From: Conexibacter sp. DBS9H8
Lineage (GTDB): Bacteria; Actinomycetota; Thermoleophilia; Solirubrobacterales; Solirubrobacteraceae
Length of the DNA stretch: 64,000 bases
Assembly: GCF_023330685.1 (NCBI RefSeq)
Contig: NZ_CP097128.1
Location: 930,001-994,000, forward strand
Direction of reading: 5' to 3'
Both the position numbers and the translations under genes were made by a program. Below the pieces are notes generated by a model. It was not told where the DNA came from. It saw only the letters and a program-made list of their open reading frames with translations, and did not search any database. Numbering within the stretch: position 1 is the stretch's first letter; each line of letters starts with the position of its first letter. Below, piece after piece: positions 28,240 to 36,850 of the stretch.

Positions 28240-28469
28240 TGGGCGGCCTGTATGTCGACACCTCGGCATTGGGGCGCGTGCTGCTCGCGGAGCCTGACGC
28301 TGCAACGATCATCGACGCGATCGACCCGCAGGCCGCGGTCGAGCTGCACAAGGAGGGAACGATCGAGGCCGTGCTGACCTTCGATCATCAGCTTCAAGCT
28401 GGCTGTACCCACCATGACCTACGACTGGCGGTCACCCGAGATTCCGGGGTTGATCGGCCTGCTCGCTGA
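28239..28469 (+). pseudogene. Internally deleted VapC (PIN domain) toxin remnant
   Basis: The 76-codon frame starts MGGLYVDTSALGRVLLAEPD, the classic VapC N-terminus with the first metal-binding Asp. It then jumps to IEAVLTFDHQLQAG, which matches the C-terminal Asp-containing strand of PIN domains. The ~80 residues in between, with the middle Glu and Asp ligands, are missing. The start overlaps the mazF remnant stop (TGATG). No cognate vapB precedes it. It looks like the result of a deletion that joined two toxin-antitoxin modules. Confidence 0.65.
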
Positions 28470-28544
28470 CCACCTCAGGTTCGTCACGCGCGTTTCGCCG
28501 GCGACCGCGTTCTCCGTCTGCCCCAGGATCCGCTGAACGCCGGG

Positions 28545-28575
28545 CCGGGGTGCAGGCAGGTCGCCCGCACCCCGG
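28545..28575. terminator. Bidirectional hairpin between the toxin remnants and the delta-60 gene
   Basis: CCGGGGTGC (28545-28553) pairs with GCACCCCGG (28567-28575) around a 13-base loop. It lies 20 bases past the stop of the minus-strand secreted protein gene. There is no T-run, as is common in high-GC genomes. Confidence 0.5.
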
Positions 28576-28594
28576 AGTCCGTCGTTGCTTGGCT

Positions 28595-30880
28595 CTAGCC
28601 GCGCAGCAGCAGGTTCCGCCGTGCGAAGACGGCCGGGCCGCTGATGTTCGGCCGGATGATCACGAGCAGCTGCACCCCGGTGAGCCCGTGACGGCTGGCG
28701 AGGGCGCGGGCGTCCTTGATCGGGGCGGTGATGAACAGGTGCAGCAGGCCGCGGCGGTTGAGGTGCCCGCGGCCGGAGGCGACCGTCGTCACTCCGCGGC
28801 CGAGGTGCAACGCCCGGGACAGCGGCGCGGACAGCTTCAGCGCCCCGTACACGTTGCAGGTCGCGCTGCAGGTGACGCCGACGATGAGACGGCGGTTGTG
28901 CAGCACGTCGATGTGGCTGATCCGCAGCGAGGTCTTCAGCCGCGGGGCGGTCTTGAAGCTCCGTTCGGCGCCGTAGACGGTGCCGTCCGCGTTGGTCGCC
29001 ACGAGCCGGTAGTGGTAGACGGTGCCCGGGGCAAGCCGGCTCATCAGAACCGGGAAGGTCCTGACGCTGCTCGTCTCCGCCGCGAGCTTGAACGTCGCGG
29101 TGTGCAGCCCGTTGCGGATGGTCTTGCCGTACTGGATCGTGTAGGTGGTCGCCAGCCCGTCCGGGTTGACCATCCCGACGCTGCGGGCAGACGCCTCACC
29201 GACCTTGAACGTGCCGCCGGTGCTCACCGTCGGCTTCGCCCCGCCGGGTGGCGGGGCCGACGGACCGGTCGGGGTGGTGAAGCTCATGTCCGCCCCGTCC
29301 ACGGTCCCGTCGGCGTTGGTGGCGACGATCCGGTAGTGGTAGGTCGTCCCGGGGGCCAGCCCGGTGAGGGTGGCGTTCAGCACCGTCGCGCTCGTGCCCG
29401 CCCCGGCGTTCTCGATGGTGGTCTCTGAGCTGTAGGCGGTGCTCGTCCCGTACTGGAACGCGTACGTGGTGTCCAGCCCGTCCGGGTTGACTGTGCCGGT
29501 CACCGTCGCGCTGTTGCTCGTCAGCGCACTCACGCTGCCGGTGCTCACCGCGGGCGCGGATCCGGCGCCGATCACCGGCGGCGGGCCGTTGCCGACGAAG
29601 CTGGCGACAAAGCCGCCGGCGGAGCCGGCGTTGGCCGCACACGGGTACGGGTCCGGGGTTGCCGTCGGCGTGTAGCCGACCGTGTAGATCGTCCCGTCCG
29701 GGGCGACCGTCATCCCGCAGGCCTCATACGGCGTGCTGCTCGACCCGACCGGTGCGATCGTCGTGCCACCGCTGCCAAACCCGCTGTCGAAGCTGCCGTT
29801 GCTCGACAGGCCCCAGACCGCGCCGCTGTAGTTCGTCGCCGAGGTCTCGAACTGGCCGGTTCCGACGACCGTGTCGCCGCCCGCGAGGGCGACGCCGTAG
29901 GCGCCGACGGCCGAGTCCGGGTTGTGGTTGGATGCCGCCGGGATCACCGCGACCCCGCCGTTGGCGAAGCTCGAGTCCAGGCTGCCGGAGGGGGTGTAGC
30001 GGAGGATGAGCGCGTTCTGTCCGCCGTAGTCGACGCCGGAGACGATGATCTCGTCCCCGGGGGCGATCGCCACCGACTGGAAGTCGGTGTAGCCGGAGGA
30101 GCCGCCCGCGGGCGTGTAGTGGTAGGGGGCGGCGGAGAACGATCCGTCGTTTGACCCGTTCGCGTTGAAGATGCCGACGACGCCGTTGGTGATCCCCTGG
30201 GTCGTCGTCTGGCTGCCGACGTAGGCGATCTGGCCGCTCGGCTCGGCCGCGAGGCCGTTGATCTGCGCGTAGCCGCCGCCGAAGGCGGTGAAGCCGGTGC
30301 TGACCGTCTGGATGCCGCCGCTGCCGAAGGCGCCGTTGAGCGCCCCGGAGGGGGTGAACTCGACGGCGACCGCCTGGGTGTCGGGCGGGTTCTCGGCGCC
30401 CCCGACGACGATGTCGCCGCCCGGGGCGATCGTGATCGCGTTCGCGGTCCCCGACTGGCCGGTGAGCGCGGTCGCGAGGCCGCCGGAGCCGAAGCTCGAG
30501 TCGGGCGCCAGGGCGCCACTGAGCCGTTCGGCGAAGATGCCGCTGCCGCCGTTCCCGGCGATGACGACCTCCCCGTTGGACTGGACGGCGACGGCGCGGG
30601 CGACGCCGCTCCCGCCGGTGTAGCTGGCCAGCTGGGTGCCGCCGGGGCTCAGCTCCTCGACGTAGACCTTGCCGCCGGACTGCCCGGCGGCGTACACGTC
30701 ACCGGCGGAGTTGGCGGCCACCGCGAACAGCTGCGCGCTGGTGGCCGAGAGCCCGGAGCCGTTGAACCCCGGGTTGAGGTTGCCGAATCCCTGTGCGGCG
30801 GCGCCGCTGGGGGCGGCGAGCGCCGCGGTGAGGACCGCGGCGACGCCGATCCCGGTGATCCGGGTTGATCGTCGTGTCAT
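28595..30880 (-). CDS. Secreted delta-60 repeat / FN3-like domain protein
   Basis: The 761-residue protein has a signal peptide (MTRRSTRITGIGVAAVLTAA, cleaved after about AAAQG). Residues ~30-445 hold delta-60-type repeats, each with a Gly-rich SFGSGG core, an APGGDIVVGG or APDGTIYTVG strand and a GALDPSFG-like end, expected to form a beta-propeller-like fold. Two FN3-like modules follow, each with TVNPDGLDTTYAFQYG or MVNPDGLATTYTIQYG and LAPGTTYHYRIVATNADGT. The last ~100 residues are a basic beta domain (TCSATCNVYGALKL) with a Cys pair. I chose ATG 30880, preceded by AGGAAG. It lies downstream of a paralogue in the same direction. Function is unknown, presumably cell-surface binding. Confidence 0.85.
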   Translation of the reverse strand: MTRRSTRITGIGVAAVLTAALAAPSGAAAQGFGNLNPGFNGSGLSATSAQLFAVAANSAGDVYAAGQSGGKVYVEELSPGGTQLASYTGGSGVARAVAVQSNGEVVIAGNGGSGIFAERLSGALAPDSSFGSGGLATALTGQSGTANAITIAPGGDIVVGGAENPPDTQAVAVEFTPSGALNGAFGSGGIQTVSTGFTAFGGGYAQINGLAAEPSGQIAYVGSQTTTQGITNGVVGIFNANGSNDGSFSAAPYHYTPAGGSSGYTDFQSVAIAPGDEIIVSGVDYGGQNALILRYTPSGSLDSSFANGGVAVIPAASNHNPDSAVGAYGVALAGGDTVVGTGQFETSATNYSGAVWGLSSNGSFDSGFGSGGTTIAPVGSSSTPYEACGMTVAPDGTIYTVGYTPTATPDPYPCAANAGSAGGFVASFVGNGPPPVIGAGSAPAVSTGSVSALTSNSATVTGTVNPDGLDTTYAFQYGTSTAYSSETTIENAGAGTSATVLNATLTGLAPGTTYHYRIVATNADGTVDGADMSFTTPTGPSAPPPGGAKPTVSTGGTFKVGEASARSVGMVNPDGLATTYTIQYGKTIRNGLHTATFKLAAETSSVRTFPVLMSRLAPGTVYHYRLVATNADGTVYGAERSFKTAPRLKTSLRISHIDVLHNRRLIVGVTCSATCNVYGALKLSAPLSRALHLGRGVTTVASGRGHLNRRGLLHLFITAPIKDARALASRHGLTGVQLLVIIRPNISGPAVFARRNLLLRG

Positions 30881-30923
30881 TGGCTTCCTTCGCTCGGGGC
30901 TGGGTCGATCTGCGTGGCGGGGC

Positions 30924-30949
30924 GTTCGTCCGCGCATCAGCGGACGAAC
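30924..30949. terminator. Perfect hairpin spanning the stop codon of the upstream delta-60 gene
   Basis: GTTCGTCCGC (30924-30933) and GCGGACGAAC (30940-30949) form a perfect ten-pair stem with a six-base loop that contains the minus-strand TGA stop (30937-30939). It could attenuate read-through into the second delta-60 gene or stabilise the upstream message. There is no T-tract. Confidence 0.5.
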
Positions 30950-32751
30950 TCGACGAACCGGCGGTTGCTGCGGGCCCGCACCTGCTTGGCCGTCGGCTGG
31001 GCGGACACCGTCACGACCCAGCGGGTGTTCGGGTGCTTGAAGAACGCCCGCTTGAGCCCGGGCCCGAAGTGGAACACGAACCGGTGCCGGCCGCCGGTGC
31101 GCAGGAACGCCCGTTCGGTCAGCTTGAGCGGCCGGAACTGCTCGACAAAGCGACAGCGCCGCCGGCCCCGGAACTTGCGGCAGACGCGCACGCGCGTCTT
31201 GATCTGTAGGTGCCGGGCCGCGCCCGCGTTCGTTCCGAGGGTCACCGTCAGTCGGCAGCCCTCGTTACAGGCGGCGTTCAGGCTCAGGCCGGACCGGCTG
31301 AGGGTCTTGGCGACGTAGCGCCGGCCGATCCCGGTGACGGTCAGCTTCAGCGCCGGCGGTGCCGCCGGGTGCGTCGGGGTGGTCGTCGTCGTCTGGGGGG
31401 AGCCGACGCCGGGGATGACGCTGATCAGGCTCGTCGTCGTGTTCGTGCTGCTCGTCGCCGTGCCGGCGGCGATCAGCGCCCCCGCACCCGGGTCAAGGGC
31501 GGCGCCCGCGTAGGCGCTGTTGGTCCCGCCCGGAAGGCTCAACAGGGCGACGCCGTGATTGCCGAAGCTCTGGTCCAGCGCGCCGGCCGGGGTGAACGCC
31601 CACACGGTGCCGTACGTCGTCGCCGTCGAGTTGTCATACACGCCGGGGACGAGCAGGTCACCGTTGGGGCCGAGGATCAGCCCCATCCCGCCGGGCACCC
31701 CGGTGTTCGTCTCCAGCCAGTTGTTCGCCGACGGGGTGTGGACGACGCCGCCGGAGCCGAAGGCGCCGTTGCGGGCTCCGGACGGGGTGAAGCTCGCCGC
31801 GAACGTGTCCGCGACCTCACCGTCGTTCGTCGCGTTCCCGGCCGCGTAGATCGTCCCGTTCGAGCTGACGGCGACGCCGTTGACGCTCGAGTACTGCCCG
31901 CTGCCGAGCGCGTACTGGGAGACCGAGGCCCCGGAACCGTTGAAGCTTGTGTCGAGCGTGCCGATCGCGGTGAGCCGGCCGACGACCCCGAGGGTCGACT
32001 GCCCGTTCGGGGCGGCCGAGCCGCCGAAGACGATCTCACCGTTGGACTGCAGGGTGAGGGCCTGGATGTTCGCGTACTGGCCGAGCTGGAGGACCGACAC
32101 GCCGTCGGTCCCGAACGCCATGTCGGGAGAGCCGTTCGCGGTCAGTTCGGCGACCGTCGCGTACGGGACGGCGGTGAGGTCGCTGCTGCCGCCGACCACG
32201 ATGTTGCCGTCGGGCTCGAGCGCGACCGCGTCCCCGGCACCCTCGTTGTTGACCTCGAGGTCCTGGGCCCCGCCGCTGCCAAAGCCGGTGTCGAGGCTGC
32301 CGTTCGCGTTGAAGCGCTCGACCACCATGCCGTGTGTGCTGACGCCGCCCGAACCGGTTCCCTCACCGACGACGACGATCTGCCCGTTCGGCTGGATGGC
32401 GACCGCCTTGGCGATCGAGCCGGCCGCGCCGGTGAGGGCCGGACCGGTGACGATCCCGCCGGCCCCGAAGCTCGGGTCCAGCGCGCCGGTCGCCGTGTAG
32501 CGCTCGACCAGCAGCTGGGGGGTGCCCTTGACGAGCAGGTCCCCGACGGCGACGATCTCCCCGTTGGGCTGGACCGCGTCGGCGTAGAACGCGGTGTTGG
32601 CAGGCCCGGCGATCGTCGCGTGGGGGCTGAGCCCGCCAACCGAGCCGCCCGTTCCCGCCGCCAAGGCGACGCCGGCACCGGCGCTCACCGCAGCGAGGCT
32701 GACGCCGAGGACCGCCCCGGCTCGCCGCGCCTGTAAAAGACCGTTTCTCAT
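30937..32751 (-). CDS. Secreted delta-60 repeat protein
   Basis: The 604-residue product has a signal peptide (MRNGLLQARRAGAVLGVSLA, cleavage near ALAAG). Residues ~50-440 contain repeated delta-60 blocks: QPNGEIVAVGDLLVKG, YTATGALDPSFGAGG and QPNGQIVVVGEGTG are examples. A Thr/Pro linker (TTTTTPTHPAAPP) follows, then a basic C-terminal beta domain with Cys residues (NAACNEGCRLTVTL) and the tail RRFVEFVR. It is a paralogue of the next gene downstream but lacks FN3 modules. The pair is probably co-transcribed with 56 bases between them. The start ATG follows CAGGGAACG. Confidence 0.85.
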   Translation of the reverse strand: MRNGLLQARRAGAVLGVSLAAVSAGAGVALAAGTGGSVGGLSPHATIAGPANTAFYADAVQPNGEIVAVGDLLVKGTPQLLVERYTATGALDPSFGAGGIVTGPALTGAAGSIAKAVAIQPNGQIVVVGEGTGSGGVSTHGMVVERFNANGSLDTGFGSGGAQDLEVNNEGAGDAVALEPDGNIVVGGSSDLTAVPYATVAELTANGSPDMAFGTDGVSVLQLGQYANIQALTLQSNGEIVFGGSAAPNGQSTLGVVGRLTAIGTLDTSFNGSGASVSQYALGSGQYSSVNGVAVSSNGTIYAAGNATNDGEVADTFAASFTPSGARNGAFGSGGVVHTPSANNWLETNTGVPGGMGLILGPNGDLLVPGVYDNSTATTYGTVWAFTPAGALDQSFGNHGVALLSLPGGTNSAYAGAALDPGAGALIAAGTATSSTNTTTSLISVIPGVGSPQTTTTTPTHPAAPPALKLTVTGIGRRYVAKTLSRSGLSLNAACNEGCRLTVTLGTNAGAARHLQIKTRVRVCRKFRGRRRCRFVEQFRPLKLTERAFLRTGGRHRFVFHFGPGLKRAFFKHPNTRWVVTVSAQPTAKQVRARSNRRFVEFVR

Positions 32752-33089
32752 ACAATCGTTCCCTGGTTCGGAGTCCGGGCCGAGGCCCGCCAGCGTGCGC
32801 CTCCCAAACTAACCGACCGAGCGACCGGCGGCAGCAACAGACGTCGCCCTCCGCAGTGCGGCAGGGCGGCAAGCGCCTCATCCTTACCAACGGGCCGCCA
32901 GGAGCGGAGTTGCGTCGCAGCGACGCAACTTTGGTCAGAGGGCCTGCAAACTCGCAAGCAAACCTCACTTTCGCCCCCGGGTTCTGCTACAACCTGGCCT
33001 GTCCGGCTCTACCGACCTCCTGCCAACGGAGCAGGTTGGGTGGGAGGCCAGGGCTGCTAGAGAACGAAAACCAACAGGAGGATCTCCTT
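32752..33089. promoter_or_regulatory. Divergent intergenic region between two surface-protein genes, with central palindrome
   Basis: No gene is visible. The main structure is a perfect inverted repeat with 11-base arms around a single A at 32908-32930 (AGTTGCGTCGC, then GCGACGCAACT). It sits about midway, near 160 bases from each start codon. For the plus-strand gene an extended -10-like TGCTACAAC lies at 32985-32993. The palindrome is a candidate operator for both genes; a transcription-terminating or insulating hairpin is the alternative. Confidence 0.5.
33076..33089 (+). promoter_or_regulatory. Strong Shine-Dalgarno that can pair with CTCCT before the start
   Basis: AGGAGG (33076-33081) lies eight bases before ATG 33090, the best ribosome site in the window, and fixes the start. 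AGGAG can also pair with CTCCT (33084-33088) across three bases, a small hairpin that would hide the site. Whether that stem forms is not known. Confidence 0.5.
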
Positions 33090-34856
33090 ATGGCTTCACG
33101 ACTGAACCGGGCGCGGGCAATGCGCACGGCGGTCGCGGTGGCAGCAGTAGCCGCACCTTTGGCTGCGGCGGGGTCGGCACAGGCCGCTATTGCGGGCGCG
33201 TCGCCGTCTTCTACCACCAACCTGCCTGATCTTGTGAGTGCGACGGCGACAAGCGCCTCGACGATCCAGGTCTGCTACGACAAGGCCCTCACGTCCGTCG
33301 TCCAAGGCGACTTCGTGGTGAGCAACTACCTCAGCGGCGACACCATCAGCCCATACAGCAAGGGGCTCGTCCCCACGGCTGCGACGATCGACAGCGCGAA
33401 CAACAAGTGCGTCGACCTGACCATCAACGAGCTCGGCGGCAACTCCGTTCTTGGCGATGGAACGATCGTCACTGGTGTCGCTGGCGCGGTCACTTCGTCA
33501 GGTGGATCTAGCCTCGCCGACTCGACGACGCTAACCAGCTCTCAGAGCCAAACCGGTACCGAGGGTCACACCGCCGGGCCGGATCTCTCATCGGTCAAGG
33601 TCGGAACGTCGGACTCCACCGCTGCGACGGTCCCCCCGACAGCCGGCGGGACGAACACGCTCGTGTACACCTTCGACAAGAACGTCGATCCTAACAACAT
33701 CACTCCGGCTGACTTCGGCTTCGAGTACGTCAATAACGGTGGTACGACACCGACGACCGTCACAGAACTTGGAACGAGCGTCCAGTCTGTCACGGGCAAT
33801 GTTGTGACGATCAACTTTAACCCAACCACGGGAGCCGCTCCAACGGCTTCCGCAACTGAGGCGTTCGTGGAGAACTCCACCTCAGCAGCGGTTTATTCTG
33901 CGAACAACGGGAACACTGCCGACGAGGTTGGGGGCCAGAACGGCAACTTCTCGATCGGTGGCGTCTCGACGATTCCGTCCCTTGTTAGCGCGACCCTGAA
34001 CTCCGGGTACACGTCGGTCACCTACACGTTCGACCACCCGGTCGGTAGCGCGGTGGCGACTGCGTTCCATGTCGCTCTCTCTGATGGCTCGCAGCTCAGT
34101 GGTGTAACCGACACGATCAGCGGGAACACGGTTACCGTGAACTTCCCTGGCACCACCACCGCCGGCGTCACGACTGGAGCGCTCTCGCCTGTGGCCGAGT
34201 ACGCGACTCTCGCGACGGTCGATGCGAACGCGGTCAGCACCTCGACCACGGCACCGACCCCAGGCGGCGCCGTCACCGCCAGTACGCCCGGTGCTGCGCC
34301 GATTGGCGGTAACGCCGGTCTGTTCGCCCGTGGGTACACGACCGGTCCTGACGTTCAGGCCGTCGTGAGTGAGGGGACCAACCAGCTTGGTCAGCCCCAG
34401 TTCCTCGTCTACCTGGATCAGCGCGTCGGCGCCGCTCCCGGGACGAACTTCGTGGGCTCGACCGACGCTGCGGCTCCCACTACTGGCAACAGCATTAACC
34501 TGCTGAGTTCGACGGGTGCTGTCGTCGACACTGAGCCGACCGTGACGGTCGGCCCGAGTTCGGGCCCCGGTCAGCAGCAGGTTCTGCTGACATTTACCCA
34601 GACCCAGACGTTCTTCGCCGGTAGCGGGACTCAGGTTCAGTTCCCGGAGGGGATCTTCACCACGGCACTAGGCCCCAACTCCGGTACCGGTGACACGAAT
34701 GGCGTCAACGTCCCGCAGATCGACTCGATCACCGCGACGGCCGCTCACGCCAAGGGCATCAAGATGCACAAGGCGACCAAGAAGCACGTCGCCCGCAAGC
34801 GCGTTGCTCGCAAGCACATCGCTCGCAAGCACGTCACCAAGAAGCACGGCCGCTAG
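33090..34856 (+). CDS. Secreted surface protein with Lys/Arg/His-rich C-terminal tail
   Basis: I do not recognise a named family. The 588-residue product has a clear signal peptide (MASRLNRARAMRTAVAVAAV, cleavage after SAQA). The mature part is rich in Thr, Ser, Gly, Asn and Val and reads as beta-sandwich repeats: LVSATATSASTIQVCYD near 45 and LVSATLNSGYTSVTYTFD near 295 are related, and a NTLVYTFDKNVDP copy lies between. The tail repeats ARKH/AxKK units (KKHVARKRVARKHIARKH) and would stick to anionic wall polymers. Codons end in T more often (GCT, GTT, GGT) than in the neighbours, which with the strong ribosome site hints at high expression or a different origin. An S-layer-like or adhesin role is possible. 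Confidence 0.75.
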   Translation: MASRLNRARAMRTAVAVAAVAAPLAAAGSAQAAIAGASPSSTTNLPDLVSATATSASTIQVCYDKALTSVVQGDFVVSNYLSGDTISPYSKGLVPTAATIDSANNKCVDLTINELGGNSVLGDGTIVTGVAGAVTSSGGSSLADSTTLTSSQSQTGTEGHTAGPDLSSVKVGTSDSTAATVPPTAGGTNTLVYTFDKNVDPNNITPADFGFEYVNNGGTTPTTVTELGTSVQSVTGNVVTINFNPTTGAAPTASATEAFVENSTSAAVYSANNGNTADEVGGQNGNFSIGGVSTIPSLVSATLNSGYTSVTYTFDHPVGSAVATAFHVALSDGSQLSGVTDTISGNTVTVNFPGTTTAGVTTGALSPVAEYATLATVDANAVSTSTTAPTPGGAVTASTPGAAPIGGNAGLFARGYTTGPDVQAVVSEGTNQLGQPQFLVYLDQRVGAAPGTNFVGSTDAAAPTTGNSINLLSSTGAVVDTEPTVTVGPSSGPGQQQVLLTFTQTQTFFAGSGTQVQFPEGIFTTALGPNSGTGDTNGVNVPQIDSITATAAHAKGIKMHKATKKHVARKRVARKHIARKHVTKKHGR

Positions 34857-34870
34857 TCCCAAGGGCCACA

Positions 34871-34900
34871 CCTGGCCGGCGCTTCCGGGCGCCGGCCAGG
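34871..34900 (+). terminator. Strong GC hairpin after the surface protein gene
   Basis: CCTGGCCGGCGC and GCGCCGGCCAGG form a perfect 12-pair stem with a six-base loop, starting 14 bases after the stop codon. No T-run follows, an intrinsic-terminator form often seen in high-GC actinobacteria. Confidence 0.75.
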
Positions 34901-34919
34901 GCGCAGTACACCTGAGATC

Positions 34920-34949
34920 ACGGCCGTCGCGGGCAACCGCGGCGGCCGT
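34920..34949 (+). terminator. Second hairpin, followed by a pyrimidine tract
   Basis: ACGGCCG-T-CGCGG pairs with CCGCG-G-CGGCCGT (one T-G wobble) around GCAA, followed by TTCTCCTTCCC. With the hairpin just upstream it makes a tandem terminator after the surface protein gene. Confidence 0.6.
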
Positions 34950-35102
34950 TCTCCTTCCCGGAACGGACCGGCCCGGGTCCGCGGCGGTCTGCCCCACACC
35001 CTCAATGGCCGGGCCCCCGAGTGGCCCACCGCGGCCGGCGCTCCTGATCGGCCACCGCAGCGCCCGCGCAACCGCCGCACCCCCACCGCGTTAACACTCT
35101 CA

Positions 35103-36782
35103 ATGCACCGACCCTTCTCCCTCCCCGCGCCCTCCTCGCGCCGCCTGCGCCGCCTCGGGCTGCTCACCGCGCTGCTCGCCTGCGCCGGTGCGACCCCCGC
35201 CCTCGCGAGCGCCAGTGCCGCCGGATCGGCCGCTCCGAGTGCGACCCCGGCCGGCGCCACCCCCGCCGCCCTCAGCGCCAACCCATTCGCCGCCCCCGCG
35301 AGCGCCGGGGTCACGCTCACACCGGTCAGCGCCCCCGGGACCGTCCCCACCGGCGGGCTGCGCTCCGGTCAGCTGCGCCGCGCGGCCGCCTCCGGGTCGG
35401 CGCGCCCCTACAGCCCCGCGGGGATCCGCCAGGCCTACGGGTTCCCCGCCCGCGGGGCCGCCCGCCAGAAGGTCGCGATCATCTCCGCCTACAACGACCC
35501 GTCCGTCGCCGGTGACCTGGCCGCCTATGACCGCTACTTCCACCTGCCCGCCTGCACCCTCACGAACGGGTGCCTGAGCATCCACAACGAGCAGGGCAAG
35601 AGCAGTCCGCTGCCGGTCACCGACCCGACCCGCAGTGAGTGGGAGACGGAGACCTCACTGGGCACCCAGACGGTGCACGGGATCTGTGAGAGCTGCCAGA
35701 TCATGCTGTTTGAGGCGAACACGCCGACCTCCCCGGACCTGTCCGCCACCGTCAACGCGGCCGCAAAGGCGGGCGCGACGGTGATCGTCACCACCTTCGA
35801 GCCCGTCGAGTCCTCCTCCGACACCGACTACGCCCTCGACTTCAGCCACGCCCACACCGCGATCGTGTCGGCGACCGGGGAGGCGCTCAACGCGACCTAC
35901 GGCTACAGCGGGGCGATCAACTTCCCCTCCTCCCTCCCGGACGTCCTCGCCGTCGGCGGCACCGTCCTGCACACCCGTCCGAACGGGACCTACGCCTCCG
36001 AGCAGGCGTGGTCAGACACCGTCAGCGGCTGTGCGCTGTTCTCGACCGCCGCGCCGTGGCAGGCCGGGTACGCGAGCGCGGTCGGCTGCGGGCAGATGCG
36101 GGCGGTCGCCGACCTGTCGGCGGTCTCCGACCCCGGCGTGTACACCTACGCGAGCCACATCACCACCCCCGGCGGCCCGTGGTATCAGGCGACCGGCACG
36201 AGCGTGGCCGCCCCGATCATCGCCGCGGCGATCGGCCTCGCCGGCAGCCTCGGCAGCCAGGAGGCGCCGCTCGTCTACGCCCACGCGAAGGCCGAGCAGT
36301 CGGCGCTGCATCACATCACGACCGGGAAGACGAGCCCGACCTGTCACTCCCGGATCTGTGAGGCCGGCCCCCGCTACAACGGCCCGACCGGCCTCGGCAC
36401 CCCCAACGGCCTCACCGTCTTCCTCCCCCACGGCGGGGCGCTCCCGACCGTCCACCCGGACGTGCACGTCACCACCGCCCGGGCGGGTGCGAGCCGCGCC
36501 TGGCGGGTCACCCTCAGCGTCGACAACGCGCTCGCGATCCCCGTCTTCGGCCACCTCGCGCTGCTCGAGCGCGCCGGGCGCCGGCTGATCCGCATCACCG
36601 GACAGGCGATCACCCTGTCCCCGCTCAGCCGCACCCGCGAGAGCCTGCTCATCCCCGGCTTCCGCCGGGGGGCGCTCGCCCGCGCCGGGACGCTCAGGCT
36701 GACCGCCCGCCTGCTCCTCCACGGCGTCGGCGGCCCGCACGCGACCGTCAGCCGGTTGGTGACCGTCCGCTTCCCCCGCTGA
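35103..36782 (+). CDS. Secreted S53 (sedolisin) family protein, probably without protease activity
   Basis: The 559-residue protein has a signal peptide (RRLGLLTALLACAGATPALA) and a Pro/Ala-rich linker. The subtilisin-like S53 domain begins near residue 100 with RPYSPAGIRQAYGFPARG. The Ser motif ATGTSVAAP has Ser367. The Glu/Asp pair of S53 enzymes normally reads E-x-S-L-D; here it is Glu183-Thr-Ser-Leu-Gly187, so the Asp is Gly. The oxyanion Asp, normally in SSGDSG, aligns with Glu260 (SATGEAL). The C-terminal calcium-site Asp of the DVTxG motif also appears changed (ITTGKT). A basic beta domain of ~130 residues follows. It may be a catalytically dead binding protein. Alignment was done by eye. 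Confidence 0.8.
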   Translation: MHRPFSLPAPSSRRLRRLGLLTALLACAGATPALASASAAGSAAPSATPAGATPAALSANPFAAPASAGVTLTPVSAPGTVPTGGLRSGQLRRAAASGSARPYSPAGIRQAYGFPARGAARQKVAIISAYNDPSVAGDLAAYDRYFHLPACTLTNGCLSIHNEQGKSSPLPVTDPTRSEWETETSLGTQTVHGICESCQIMLFEANTPTSPDLSATVNAAAKAGATVIVTTFEPVESSSDTDYALDFSHAHTAIVSATGEALNATYGYSGAINFPSSLPDVLAVGGTVLHTRPNGTYASEQAWSDTVSGCALFSTAAPWQAGYASAVGCGQMRAVADLSAVSDPGVYTYASHITTPGGPWYQATGTSVAAPIIAAAIGLAGSLGSQEAPLVYAHAKAEQSALHHITTGKTSPTCHSRICEAGPRYNGPTGLGTPNGLTVFLPHGGALPTVHPDVHVTTARAGASRAWRVTLSVDNALAIPVFGHLALLERAGRRLIRITGQAITLSPLSRTRESLLIPGFRRGALARAGTLRLTARLLLHGVGGPHATVSRLVTVRFPR

Positions 36783-36850
36783 GGGGACGCGGCAGCCATC
36801 TCTCGCAGCGATGAACCGAAATTTGCTGGAATAAGCGGCTTAATCGCGGT

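Noticed and set aside
36832-36842. TAAGC-G-GCTTA palindrome before the EAL-CBS gene as an operator
   Set aside because: The five-base arms do not extend and such short palindromes occur often by chance; noted only in the gene entry.
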